From the NCBI RefSeq assembly GCF_000166135.1, contig NC_014666.1, positions 620,001-684,000 of the forward strand: 64,000 nt of DNA, given 5' to 3'. Below, piece by piece: positions 30,742-38,122 of this stretch. The notes under the pieces are model-generated. The model searched no databases and was not told the origin of the DNA. It saw only the letters and a program-made list of their open reading frames with translations. Origin of the DNA: Pseudofrankia inefficax. Lineage in GTDB: Bacteria > Actinomycetota > Actinomycetes > Frankiales > Frankiaceae. Both the position numbers and the translations under genes were made by a program. The stretch's first letter is position 1. Each line of letters starts with the position of its first letter.

Positions 30742-30940
30742 CGGCGTCCAGACCCGGACGAGGGCCCAGCGGCGCAGGCGGAGTGGTGACGGACTGGCAC
30801 GCTTTCGACGCCGTGAGTCATACGCACCCCCGTGTTTTTTACGCTGCGGCGCAATGTCAGGATATCGTCCCCGCATCCGAGCGTGACGACTGTGTGGCAG
30901 TCAGTCGGAGCCGGGTTGTCCGGCGAGAGGGACGAGAGCG
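30742..30940. promoter_or_regulatory. divergent promoter region of the conflict island
   Basis: Lower G+C than the surroundings, including a run of six or more T at about 30834-30841. It separates the minus-strand NTPase set from the plus-strand EAD1-TIR gene, so both sides of the system probably share regulation here. No operator was recognised. Confidence 0.35.
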
Positions 30941-31912
30941 GTGACGCAGCAGCTGTCTGATCTGGAGCTGAGAACGCTCGCCGAGGTCTACTTCGATCGA
31001 TGGGCCGGGGGGGAGCTCCTCAAGCGGGCCGGCCTTTCACCTGCTGACCAGCCACAGGGTGCCGGGATCGTGCTGGATTTCTGGCGCCAGGTGAACGCCT
31101 CGCTCGGCGCCGGCATCCTGGCGGACGGCCGGCGCCGGATCCTCGCCGCCGCGGCGGCCGACTACCCGGCCAATGAGGTCTTCCGGCGTGGGCTCTCGGA
31201 CGCAGCGACGTCGGGCCGGCCGGGTGGCGATCCGGCTACCCCGGTGTCGCGCGGCGACCTCGCGTCAGAGCCGGACGAGGCCGGCGGCGCCGGCGCAACG
31301 CTGCGTGCGGCGCGGATGGAGTTCAAGGTCTCCGGCGGCAACGTCAACTTCGGCCATCAGGGCAGGGTTGTCGGATCCAGCGCGCCGGTCTCGTCCCGTG
31401 AGGGCCTAGACGCACGGGCACGGTCGCAGCGGCATCCAGACAGTGGCTCTCCTGACCGGACCGCGCCGGATGTCCTGGTGCTGGCCGACGCGGAGGACGA
31501 GAGCTGGGGCCAGTGGGTTGCCTGGCACCTGCACGCCGACGGTTACCGAGTGGAACTCGACGACTGGTCCCAGTACCTCGCTGATCAGGCCGGTCTCCTT
31601 CTGGCCGACGCGGTCCGCGCGACAAGCCTGACCATTCTCGTGCGCGGCCATGGGGATCCCGTCTGGTCTGCCTCCTATTTCCAGCTCGCCGGTTTTCAGG
31701 AGCTCGCGGTGAAAAAGCGAGGAAGAATCGTCGGCGTGCGCGTCAGCGCCCACGCCGCTGACGTCGTTCCCATGGATGGAGTGACCTTTGTCGATCTAGT
31801 CGGGCTGGGTGAGAACGAGTCCGCGGCACGGTTGACGGCGGCGGTTCGTCGCCTGCTCACCGGTTGGGAGCCGACGGCCGTGAAACCGGCCTTCCCTGGT
31901 GATGGGCCCTAA
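30941..31912 (+). CDS. EAD1-TIR protein with shared FKVSGGNVNFG motif
   Basis: A 323-residue protein (GTG 30941). Residues about 4-85 match effector-associated domain 1: LRTLAEVYFDRWAGGELLKR, then LDFWRQVNASLGAGIL and ILAAAAADYPANEVF. After a disordered linker comes AARMEFKVSGGNVNFG (motif at 128-138), then a TIR domain (about 177-315; DVLVLADAEDESWGQWVAW, GYRVELDDW, SLTILVRG). At the position of the NADase Glu the sequence reads WSASYFQLAG, with no Glu, so the TIR may be catalytically dead or use another residue. EAD1 domains are known adaptor modules of actinobacterial conflict systems. It is divergent from the NTPase bearing the same motif. Confidence 0.78.
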   Translation: MTQQLSDLELRTLAEVYFDRWAGGELLKRAGLSPADQPQGAGIVLDFWRQVNASLGAGILADGRRRILAAAAADYPANEVFRRGLSDAATSGRPGGDPATPVSRGDLASEPDEAGGAGATLRAARMEFKVSGGNVNFGHQGRVVGSSAPVSSREGLDARARSQRHPDSGSPDRTAPDVLVLADAEDESWGQWVAWHLHADGYRVELDDWSQYLADQAGLLLADAVRATSLTILVRGHGDPVWSASYFQLAGFQELAVKKRGRIVGVRVSAHAADVVPMDGVTFVDLVGLGENESAARLTAAVRRLLTGWEPTAVKPAFPGDGP

Positions 31913-32077
31913 GGAACACCTCGGTGCCTCCGGCTGATGCTTGGTCGATAGGTGTGTCCCGTCGTGGTTGTGAATGCTCGGTGAAGGCCGCCATGCGAGG
32001 ACCGAGTACGTGATCAGATCGATGATCACCGCCGCCGGGCGCGCTCAGGCAATAAGAGAGCGGGCAGAATCCCAGGG

Positions 32078-34411
32078 TCACGAGGCTGTAGAAGAAGATT
32101 TTTCCGTTAGCCCCAGGTCGGGCTCGGCGCTGGGCCTGGGGACGGCGACCGTTTCCGGAGCCGTTGGGCCCGCGGCCGGGCCGCCTTCGCTCAGGCCGAT
32201 CCGGTTGTGCAGCCGGCGCAGCGGGGCGGGCGCCCACCAGTTGACGTCACCGGCGACCCGCATGAACGCGGGAACCAGAACGCCACGCACCAGGCTCGCG
32301 TCCAGGACGATGGCCAGCGCCGTCGCCAGGCCGAACATCTGCATGAACCGGACCGAGCCGGTCGCGAACGCCGCGAAGGTCACGGCGAGCAGCAGGGCGG
32401 CGGTGGTGACGATCCGGCCGGTGCGGGCGAGGCCCGCGGCGACGGCCTCGGCGTTCGGGGTGCCGGCGTCGTGCTCCTCCTTGATCCGGGAGAGCAGGAA
32501 GACCTCGTAGTCCATCGACAGGCCGAAGGCGATGCAGAACAGCAGCACCGGCATCGAGGTGTCCAGCGGTCCCGGGGTGAAGCCGAACAGGCCGGAGAGG
32601 TGCCCGTCCTGGAAGATCCAGACCGAGACGCCCAGGACGGCGCCGAGTACCAGGCCGTTGAGTACCAGCGCCTTCAGCGGGAGCACGACGCTGCCGGTGA
32701 ACAGGAACAGCAGCACGAACGTCGCCAGCGCGATCAGCCCGATGGCCAGCGGGAGGCGCGAGCCGATCGCGTGCTTACCGTCGACGAGACCGGCCGAGAC
32801 TCCGCCGACCAGGACCTGGGTGCCGGGTGGCGCGGGCAGCGCGCGGGCGGCGTGGGCCATCCGCTCGCCGCTCGCCGACATCGGGTCGATCGAGGGGACG
32901 ACCTGCAGGTAGGTCGCGCCGTCGGCCGCGAACCTGGCGTCCGCTGGGCCGGGCGGACTCGTGCGCGCTCCGTGCTGGAAGGCGCCCGCGGCGCTGTCGA
33001 CGCGGCCGACGCCGGGCAGCCGGGACAGTGCTGCGGCGTAGCTCGTGAGGGTCGCCTCGCTGGTCGGGCCGTTGACGACGATGTTCATCGCCCCGCTGAC
33101 GTTGGACCCGAAGTCCGCGCGCAGCACGTCGCCGACCTGCCGGCTCGGCGCGGCGTTGAGCACGCGGTCGTCCGGGGTGGCGAAGGAGACGTGCAGCACC
33201 GGCGCGGCGAGCAGGAGCAGCAGCGCGACCACCGGCAGGCCGGCGAGCAGCGGCCGGCGCATCACCCTCGTCGCGACGCCCCGCCAGAACGGCGACTCCG
33301 TGGCCTCACGCGGGACGTCGCTGGCCGCGCCCCGCTCGGCGGTGCGCTGGCGGCGGACCAGGCCGATCAGCCCCCTGACCGGCAGCGCGTTGACCCTCTC
33401 GCCAAGCAGCAGCAGCACCGCCGGCAGCACCAGCACCGCGGTCAGCATCGTGACCAGGGTGACGGCGATGCCGGCGTAGGCCATGGACTTCAGGAAGTAC
33501 GGCGGGAAGACGAGCATCACGGCTAGCGCGACGATGACGGTCGCGCCGCTGAACAGGATGGTCCGGCCCGCGGTGCGCACGGTCGCGATCACGGCCGCCC
33601 GCTTCTGGATGCCGGTGAGGGGCTCCGCGGAACCGCGCCGCACGGCGGCGAGCTCCTCGCGGTAGCGACTGACCATCAGCAGGGCGTAGTCGATGCCGAG
33701 GCCCAGGCCCATCGCGGTGGCCAGGTTGACGGCGAAGATCGAGACATCCGTCAGGGAGCCGATCACCGACAGCGCTGCGAAACCGCCGAGGATGCCGATG
33801 AGCCCGACGCCCAGCGGCAGCGCCGCAGCGACCACGCCCGCGAACGCGACGACCAGCAGCACCAGCGTGATCGGGATCGCGATGGACTCGGCGGTGCTGA
33901 GGTCCTTGGTCACCTGGGCGTTGACGTCCCGGTTGACGCCGGCTCGCCCGCCCGGTCGCACGGTGACCGGGCCGTCGTCGGCGGCCTTCTCGATCTTCGT
34001 GGCGACGGCCTTGGCGTGGTCGTCGTCCACCGACGCGACGACGAGCGCCTCACGCCCGTTGGTGGAGCGCAGCGCGGCCCCGGCTCCGGTCCAGTACGAG
34101 ACGACGCCCCGCACACCGGGCTCCTTGCCGAGCTCGGCCGCCAGTGAACGCCCGGCGGCGGCCACGGCCGGGTCGTCGACGCTGCCCGAGCGGGCGGTGA
34201 CGAGCAGGACGAGGTTGGGAGTGCCGCCGAAGCGGGTGTCCACCTCGTTCGCCGCGCGGGTCGAGTCGGACTTCGGGTCGTCGAAGCCGTTGGACAGCAG
34301 CTTGCCGAACGCGCCGACACCGAGCACCGCGGCGCCGAGGACGAACAGCAGGGCGACGGTCAGGACGATCCGGGGCCGGCCGGTCACACCCCGGGCAAGA
34401 CGAGCGAACAC
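32078..34411 (-). CDS. MMPL-family exporter under TetR control
   Basis: A 777-residue MMPL transporter. GTG 34411 is chosen for its AGGAGG SD 6 nt away; the longer open frame upstream runs through the promoter. The fold is duplicated: TM1, soluble domain, five to six helices with GLGIDYALLMVSRYREEL, then a second half with GLSMDYEVFLLSRIKEEH. The C-terminal 40 residues are soluble. A TetR gene lies divergently 108 bp away and two GAACANTGTTC-like sites flank the promoter, one overlapping the start codon. The substrate is probably a hydrophobic or lipid-like compound, by family. Confidence 0.93.
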   Translation of the reverse strand: MFARLARGVTGRPRIVLTVALLFVLGAAVLGVGAFGKLLSNGFDDPKSDSTRAANEVDTRFGGTPNLVLLVTARSGSVDDPAVAAAGRSLAAELGKEPGVRGVVSYWTGAGAALRSTNGREALVVASVDDDHAKAVATKIEKAADDGPVTVRPGGRAGVNRDVNAQVTKDLSTAESIAIPITLVLLVVAFAGVVAAALPLGVGLIGILGGFAALSVIGSLTDVSIFAVNLATAMGLGLGIDYALLMVSRYREELAAVRRGSAEPLTGIQKRAAVIATVRTAGRTILFSGATVIVALAVMLVFPPYFLKSMAYAGIAVTLVTMLTAVLVLPAVLLLLGERVNALPVRGLIGLVRRQRTAERGAASDVPREATESPFWRGVATRVMRRPLLAGLPVVALLLLLAAPVLHVSFATPDDRVLNAAPSRQVGDVLRADFGSNVSGAMNIVVNGPTSEATLTSYAAALSRLPGVGRVDSAAGAFQHGARTSPPGPADARFAADGATYLQVVPSIDPMSASGERMAHAARALPAPPGTQVLVGGVSAGLVDGKHAIGSRLPLAIGLIALATFVLLFLFTGSVVLPLKALVLNGLVLGAVLGVSVWIFQDGHLSGLFGFTPGPLDTSMPVLLFCIAFGLSMDYEVFLLSRIKEEHDAGTPNAEAVAAGLARTGRIVTTAALLLAVTFAAFATGSVRFMQMFGLATALAIVLDASLVRGVLVPAFMRVAGDVNWWAPAPLRRLHNRIGLSEGGPAAGPTAPETVAVPRPSAEPDLGLTEKSSSTAS

Positions 34412-34416
34412 TGTTG
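34406..34416. promoter_or_regulatory. TetR operator half copy at MMPL start
   Basis: GAACACTGTTG, an imperfect copy of the palindrome GAACA-N-TGTTC, overlapping the GTG start of the MMPL gene. It lies 38 bp from the perfect copy at 34444. Confidence 0.5.
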
Positions 34417-34443
34417 CCTCCTGAGAGCTACACTCGCTGGAGA

Positions 34444-34454
34444 GAACACTGTTC
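34444..34454. promoter_or_regulatory. TetR operator over the MMPL promoter
   Basis: GAACACTGTTC, palindromic around its centre. On the minus strand a perfect -35 (TTGACA, 34473-34468) lies just upstream, so the site would overlap the -10 region of the MMPL promoter. Binding by the adjacent TetR protein is inferred. Confidence 0.5.
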
Positions 34455-34519
34455 GCTTGCGTGAGCCCTGTCAATACCGTGAACGCTGGCAATAGAAAAG
34501 TTGGGCCCTTGCTGGAAAG

Positions 34520-35305
34520 ATGGCCGAGATGAATCCACTGGCCCCCCGCCGCGAGCGGTTGCGCGCAGCGACGATCGCGGAGATCAAGCAGGCCGCGCGC
34601 GACCAGGCCGCCACGGGCGGGGTCGGCGCGATCTCGTTGCGTGGCGTGGCCAAGGCCATGGGGATGGCGCCGTCGGCGCTGTACCGGTACTTCGACAGCC
34701 ATGACGTGTTGGTCACCGAGCTGTGCGCGGACGCCTTCGCGTCACTCGCGGACGCGCTGGAGGCGGCGTACGTCGTCGAGCGGGACATCGACCATGCCCG
34801 CCGGTGGCTGTCGCTCGCCCGTGCCTACCGCCGCTGGGCACACGAGCACGAGACCGAGTACATCCTGCTGTTCGGCCCGCGCTCGACCCTCGACCTGGAC
34901 GACAAGTCGGGCCGCTGCGGGGCCGAGATGCGCCGGGCGGTCGGCGTGCTGTTCCAGTGCATGATCACGGAGATCGCCGCGGGCGTCATCGACCCGTCCC
35001 ATCTGGACGCGGGCCTCAAGCCGGAACTGCGGGAGCGGCTGGCGGCCTGGGGGGTCGAGGAGGGCGCGCCGATCTCCTCGGCCGCGCTGGCCGGCTGCCT
35101 GATCGTGTGGACCCAGCTGCACGGTTTCCTGTCGCTGGAGCTGTTCGGCCACCTGCCGCCCATTCTCGGGGACGTCTCCGACCTCTACGACCAGCAGATG
35201 CTGGACGTGATCGTCCGGATCGGCTACCGCGAGCCCATCGACCTGGCCGCCGTGACGGCCCCCGGCCCGGACCCGGTGACGGTGGCCACCGGGTCCGGGG
35301 TCTGA
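34520..35305 (+). CDS. TetR-family transcriptional regulator
   Basis: A 261-residue regulator. The N-terminal helix-turn-helix is complete (ATGGVGAISLRGVAKAMGMA, then SALYRYFDSHDVLV; residues about 36-68). The C-terminal ligand domain is of the WHG/TetR_C_13 type (AHEHETEYILLFGP). ATG 34520 is used; ATG 34529 fits the GGAAAG SD equally well. It is divergent from the MMPL exporter and separated by GAACANTGTTC sites, so it probably represses that gene until its ligand, likely the exported compound, binds. It is convergent with the GT81 gene (19 bp between stops). Confidence 0.92.
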   Translation: MAEMNPLAPRRERLRAATIAEIKQAARDQAATGGVGAISLRGVAKAMGMAPSALYRYFDSHDVLVTELCADAFASLADALEAAYVVERDIDHARRWLSLARAYRRWAHEHETEYILLFGPRSTLDLDDKSGRCGAEMRRAVGVLFQCMITEIAAGVIDPSHLDAGLKPELRERLAAWGVEEGAPISSAALAGCLIVWTQLHGFLSLELFGHLPPILGDVSDLYDQQMLDVIVRIGYREPIDLAAVTAPGPDPVTVATGSGV

Positions 35306-35324
35306 GCCGGTCGGTCTGAGCTGG

Positions 35325-36395
35325 TCAGGCCGAGGTGCGCATCTTGCGCCCGAGGCTGTCGAGGGCCGCGTGCCGGGCGGCCGCGATCTCCGGCATCCGG
35401 GCCTGGTAGGCCGGCGAACTCGCCAGCGGTGGGTAGAAGCCGAGCCGCGGCACGAAGTCGACCTGGTCGTAGCCGGGCGGTCGGCGCAGTGCGTACTGAC
35501 GACCCGGGAACAGCAGCCCGTAGTCGTCCGCGATCTCGCAGACCGTGGCCAGCGGATCGGTCCGCCGACGCTGGAAGAACGCCTCCAGCACGTCGACCGT
35601 GAAACTTATCTCATGAAACTGCTTGACCAGGTCGTGGTAATGCTGGCCGACCTGGTATTTGATCGGCAACTCCACCTGGGCGTATTCCTCCGGCGCCAGC
35701 AGGTCCATGGCCAGCACCTTCACGGACGTCTCGACGCCGTAGCCCCGGGAGAACGCCAGCGCGGCGAAGACGTCAGCGTCGAGGGCGAACTCGCCGATCA
35801 ACGGCTGAACCGTGCTGGTGATGGCCGGAACATAGCCGGACAGCTGCTTCGCGTAGAGCGAGCGCAGCATCTCGGTGGTGCGTCCGCCCGGCTGGCCGCT
35901 GCCGGTGAGCCGGGGCGACGCGCCGTTGACGAACATCAGACCCTCGTCCGTGGTCATCGCGGCGGCGAGGCGGCCGACGGTGACTGGGTCGTAGTTCTCC
36001 AGGTCCGAGTCGTGGAAGATCAGCCGGCTGCCGAAGGCCAGGTAGGCCAGGCTGCGCATGGCGCCGGCCTTGCCGCCGAACGCCGCGGACTCCGGCCCCG
36101 CGTGCCGCGCGAGCACGGCTTCGCCGCGCACCGCCCAGCTCGCGCCGGCTTCCTCGGCGATCTCCACCAGGCCATGCTCGTCACCGTCGGAGGTCGGGTC
36201 GACGACGACCCCGATCTCGTCCAGGACGTGCCGGTCCCGCATCCATCGATCTCGGATTCCCGCGATCATGTTGCCCAGGGTGTTGGCGGATTCCGGCCCT
36301 CGGGCCGGAATCAGCAGGCTCAGGGTGATGCCCTTCGCGAGCCTGTCCTCCTCGATCGCGTCGAGGTCGAGGGTGGTGGGATCGAGCGTTTGCAC
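35325..36395 (-). CDS. GT81-type glycosyltransferase (GpgS-like)
   Basis: A 356-residue GT-A fold glycosyltransferase. GTG 36395 follows GAGAGGGG. The N-terminal segment GITLSLLIPARGPESANTL and VLDEIGVVVDPTSDGDEHG correspond to the nucleotide-sugar site. DSDLENYD (Asp129-Asp131) is the metal-binding DxD. AFSRGYGVETSVKVLAMDLL matches the acceptor region of glucosyl-3-phosphoglycerate synthase relatives. GpgS makes glucosylglycerate precursors for osmoprotection or methylglucose lipopolysaccharides. The sequence is divergent enough that acceptor and sugar are uncertain. No phosphatase gene (gpgP) lies beside it. Its upstream 740 bp is gene-free. Confidence 0.7.
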   Translation of the reverse strand: MQTLDPTTLDLDAIEEDRLAKGITLSLLIPARGPESANTLGNMIAGIRDRWMRDRHVLDEIGVVVDPTSDGDEHGLVEIAEEAGASWAVRGEAVLARHAGPESAAFGGKAGAMRSLAYLAFGSRLIFHDSDLENYDPVTVGRLAAAMTTDEGLMFVNGASPRLTGSGQPGGRTTEMLRSLYAKQLSGYVPAITSTVQPLIGEFALDADVFAALAFSRGYGVETSVKVLAMDLLAPEEYAQVELPIKYQVGQHYHDLVKQFHEISFTVDVLEAFFQRRRTDPLATVCEIADDYGLLFPGRQYALRRPPGYDQVDFVPRLGFYPPLASSPAYQARMPEIAAARHAALDSLGRKMRTSA

Positions 36396-37136
36396 GGACG
36401 CCCCTCTCTGGTGACCTTGTGTGCCCGGGAACATCCCCCTCCGACCGGCTAACGGGTGAGTCGCATCTGGTGTCGAAACCCTGCTGGCACGGGGGTCGGC
36501 CACCAGGTGTGAGTCGCGCCGAACTCCCACCACCCCGCGCCGCGGCACGTGTTACGACAACGTCCGCCTTCGCCCGGCCCAGCGCACTCGTGCGCGGGGC
36601 TCGTTGCACCCGCCGACCGAAACAGGCCCTCTCCTTCTGACGGTGCGCTCGTCGACCGTCGCGCGTCGTCGACAACATGCGGAACGTCAAAGTATCCGCT
36701 TCGACCCATTGGTCCCAGCCGGGCGCGACGCGGGCAACATCTCTCACAACACAAGCTCGGACCGTTGACGGTCTTGGCACCGTGGTCACCGCATCGTCAC
36801 GGCTGGACCTCGACTGTCGCGCTTCGTCGCAATGGGACGGCCGTATCCGGAGTTCCGGTGCGCGTTACGGCGTACCCGCCTTGCCTGGATCGATGCGTCC
36901 CCGATCGGTGTTCGTCCATCGATCTTCCGTTGATCATTTGATTGTGTCGAGACCCCAGGGCCTTCTTGATGGTCTCCCCGCGACGCCGGGGCACCGAGAT
37001 CTGACGCCAAGCCGACATCGAGTCGCCACCTGGCGTCCTCTGGGCAACGCGAGACCCCGGCCGCGCCGAGAGGGCGGACCGGGGCTGTCGGAGGCTGCGG
37101 CGGCCGGCGCGGAGCTGGTCGGGGTACCGGCGGGGC
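36396..37136. other. 740-bp gene-free region
   Basis: I support no gene here; short frames on both strands lack SDs and domains. Part of it (36650-36960) is AT-richer than the neighbours and probably contains the promoter of the GT81 gene. The right end holds a terminator-like hairpin. Confidence 0.45.
37055..37084 (-). terminator. terminator-like hairpin after RsbW-like gene
   Basis: CCCCGGCCGC (37055-37064) pairs with GCGG-A-CCGGGG (37074-37084), leaving a 9-nt loop and one bulge. It sits about 55 nt downstream of the stop of the minus-strand RsbW-like gene. There is no T tract, as is common in high-GC actinomycetes. Confidence 0.45.
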
Positions 37137-37601
37137 TCAGGCGGCGGAGACGCCGGGCTTGCCGGGATCGGGTTCGGTGGCCGGAGCGGGAGTGACCACG
37201 AGGTCGAACCACAGGTACTTGCCGTGATCGGCCGTGACCGCGCCCCAGCTGCCGGCGAGGGCGTCCAGCACGAGCAGGCCGCGGCCGCCCTCCGAGTCGT
37301 CGTCGACGGCGCGCCGCTCGGGCAGTGAGGTCGAGGTGTCGGAGACGGAGGCGTGCACCAGGCCGGGGCGTAGCTCGACCAACAGCCAGACCGGGGGCTG
37401 GCCGTACTTCACCGCGTTGGTCACCAGCTCGCTGACGAGCAGCTCGGCGACGGCGGTGGCGTCCTCGTCCAGCCCGGCGCTCCGCAGCGACTCGCGCAGC
37501 ACGTGGCGCGCGCGCGGGACCGCGGACGGCAGATACGGCAGTTCCGCCAGGATGTGGGTCGCCTGTGGCGTTGTCGAACCTGCCCGGCGCACCACGTCCA
37601 C
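37137..37601 (-). CDS. RsbW-like serine-kinase/anti-sigma ATPase domain protein
   Basis: About 154 residues from GTG 37601 (SD GGGGGAG about 9 nt upstream); an ATG at 37646 is in frame without an SD and would give 169 residues. A single HATPase_c_2 domain: N-box LLVSELVTNAVKYGQ, G-box GGRGLLVLDALAGSWG. Such proteins bind ATP and regulate sigma factors or anti-sigma antagonists by partner switching. It lies 520 bp from the RsbW/PP2C gene on the same strand. No anti-anti-sigma (STAS) gene is visible here. Confidence 0.88.
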   Translation of the reverse strand: MDVVRRAGSTTPQATHILAELPYLPSAVPRARHVLRESLRSAGLDEDATAVAELLVSELVTNAVKYGQPPVWLLVELRPGLVHASVSDTSTSLPERRAVDDDSEGGRGLLVLDALAGSWGAVTADHGKYLWFDLVVTPAPATEPDPGKPGVSAA

Positions 37602-38122
37602 CGACACCAGCTCCCCCTTGGACTCCGCGCGCGGTACCGGTGTCATAGCGCACGGGCCGGCGACAGCGTGCCTGAAACCGGAGGGGGTTCCTGCGGCACG
37701 CTCATCGACCACCACATCGCAGCGAGGACATCCGGAACGTTGTACCCGGTCAGGACGGTCCGGAAGCATCCGGGAGGATCCGAGTTTCGGTTTCCGCTCC
37801 TGACCCGCTCCACCGGCAGTCCGACCACCCGCCGGACGGCCCGGCACGGTCTGCCCGGGTCCGGCCAGCCAGAACGCGGGTGACAATGTCGGCTTCGTCC
37901 TGGTAACGCCTTGTCGGCCTTTCGGGAATGACGGTCGGTCATCACCGGCGGGCCACTGACAGCCTCCTACCCCGCTACCCCCCGTCGCAACCACCGGCGC
38001 AACATCGCTACGGAGAGTCGCGATCGGTGGACATCTTGCCCGGCAAAACGGGACGCAACGGACCTGATCGCGAATCCCGGCCCGGTACCACCTTTGGGTA
38101 GGTGGGTCACTCCTAGTAGCTG
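37602..38122. other. gene-free spacer between two RsbW-type genes
   Basis: No gene is supported. It should contain the promoter of the RsbW-like gene. I searched for the GTTT/GGGTA pattern of SigB-type promoters and did not find a properly spaced pair. Confidence 0.35.

Noticed and set aside
30742-30876. Upstream N-terminal extension of the P-loop protein to ATG 30876
   Set aside because: The codons here are AT-rich at third positions and lie in the divergent promoter region, and there is no SD.
37602-38122. SigB-type promoter (GTTT/GGGTA) before the RsbW-like gene
   Set aside because: Partial matches exist (TACCCG on the + strand at 37742), but no GTTT at the right spacing was found.
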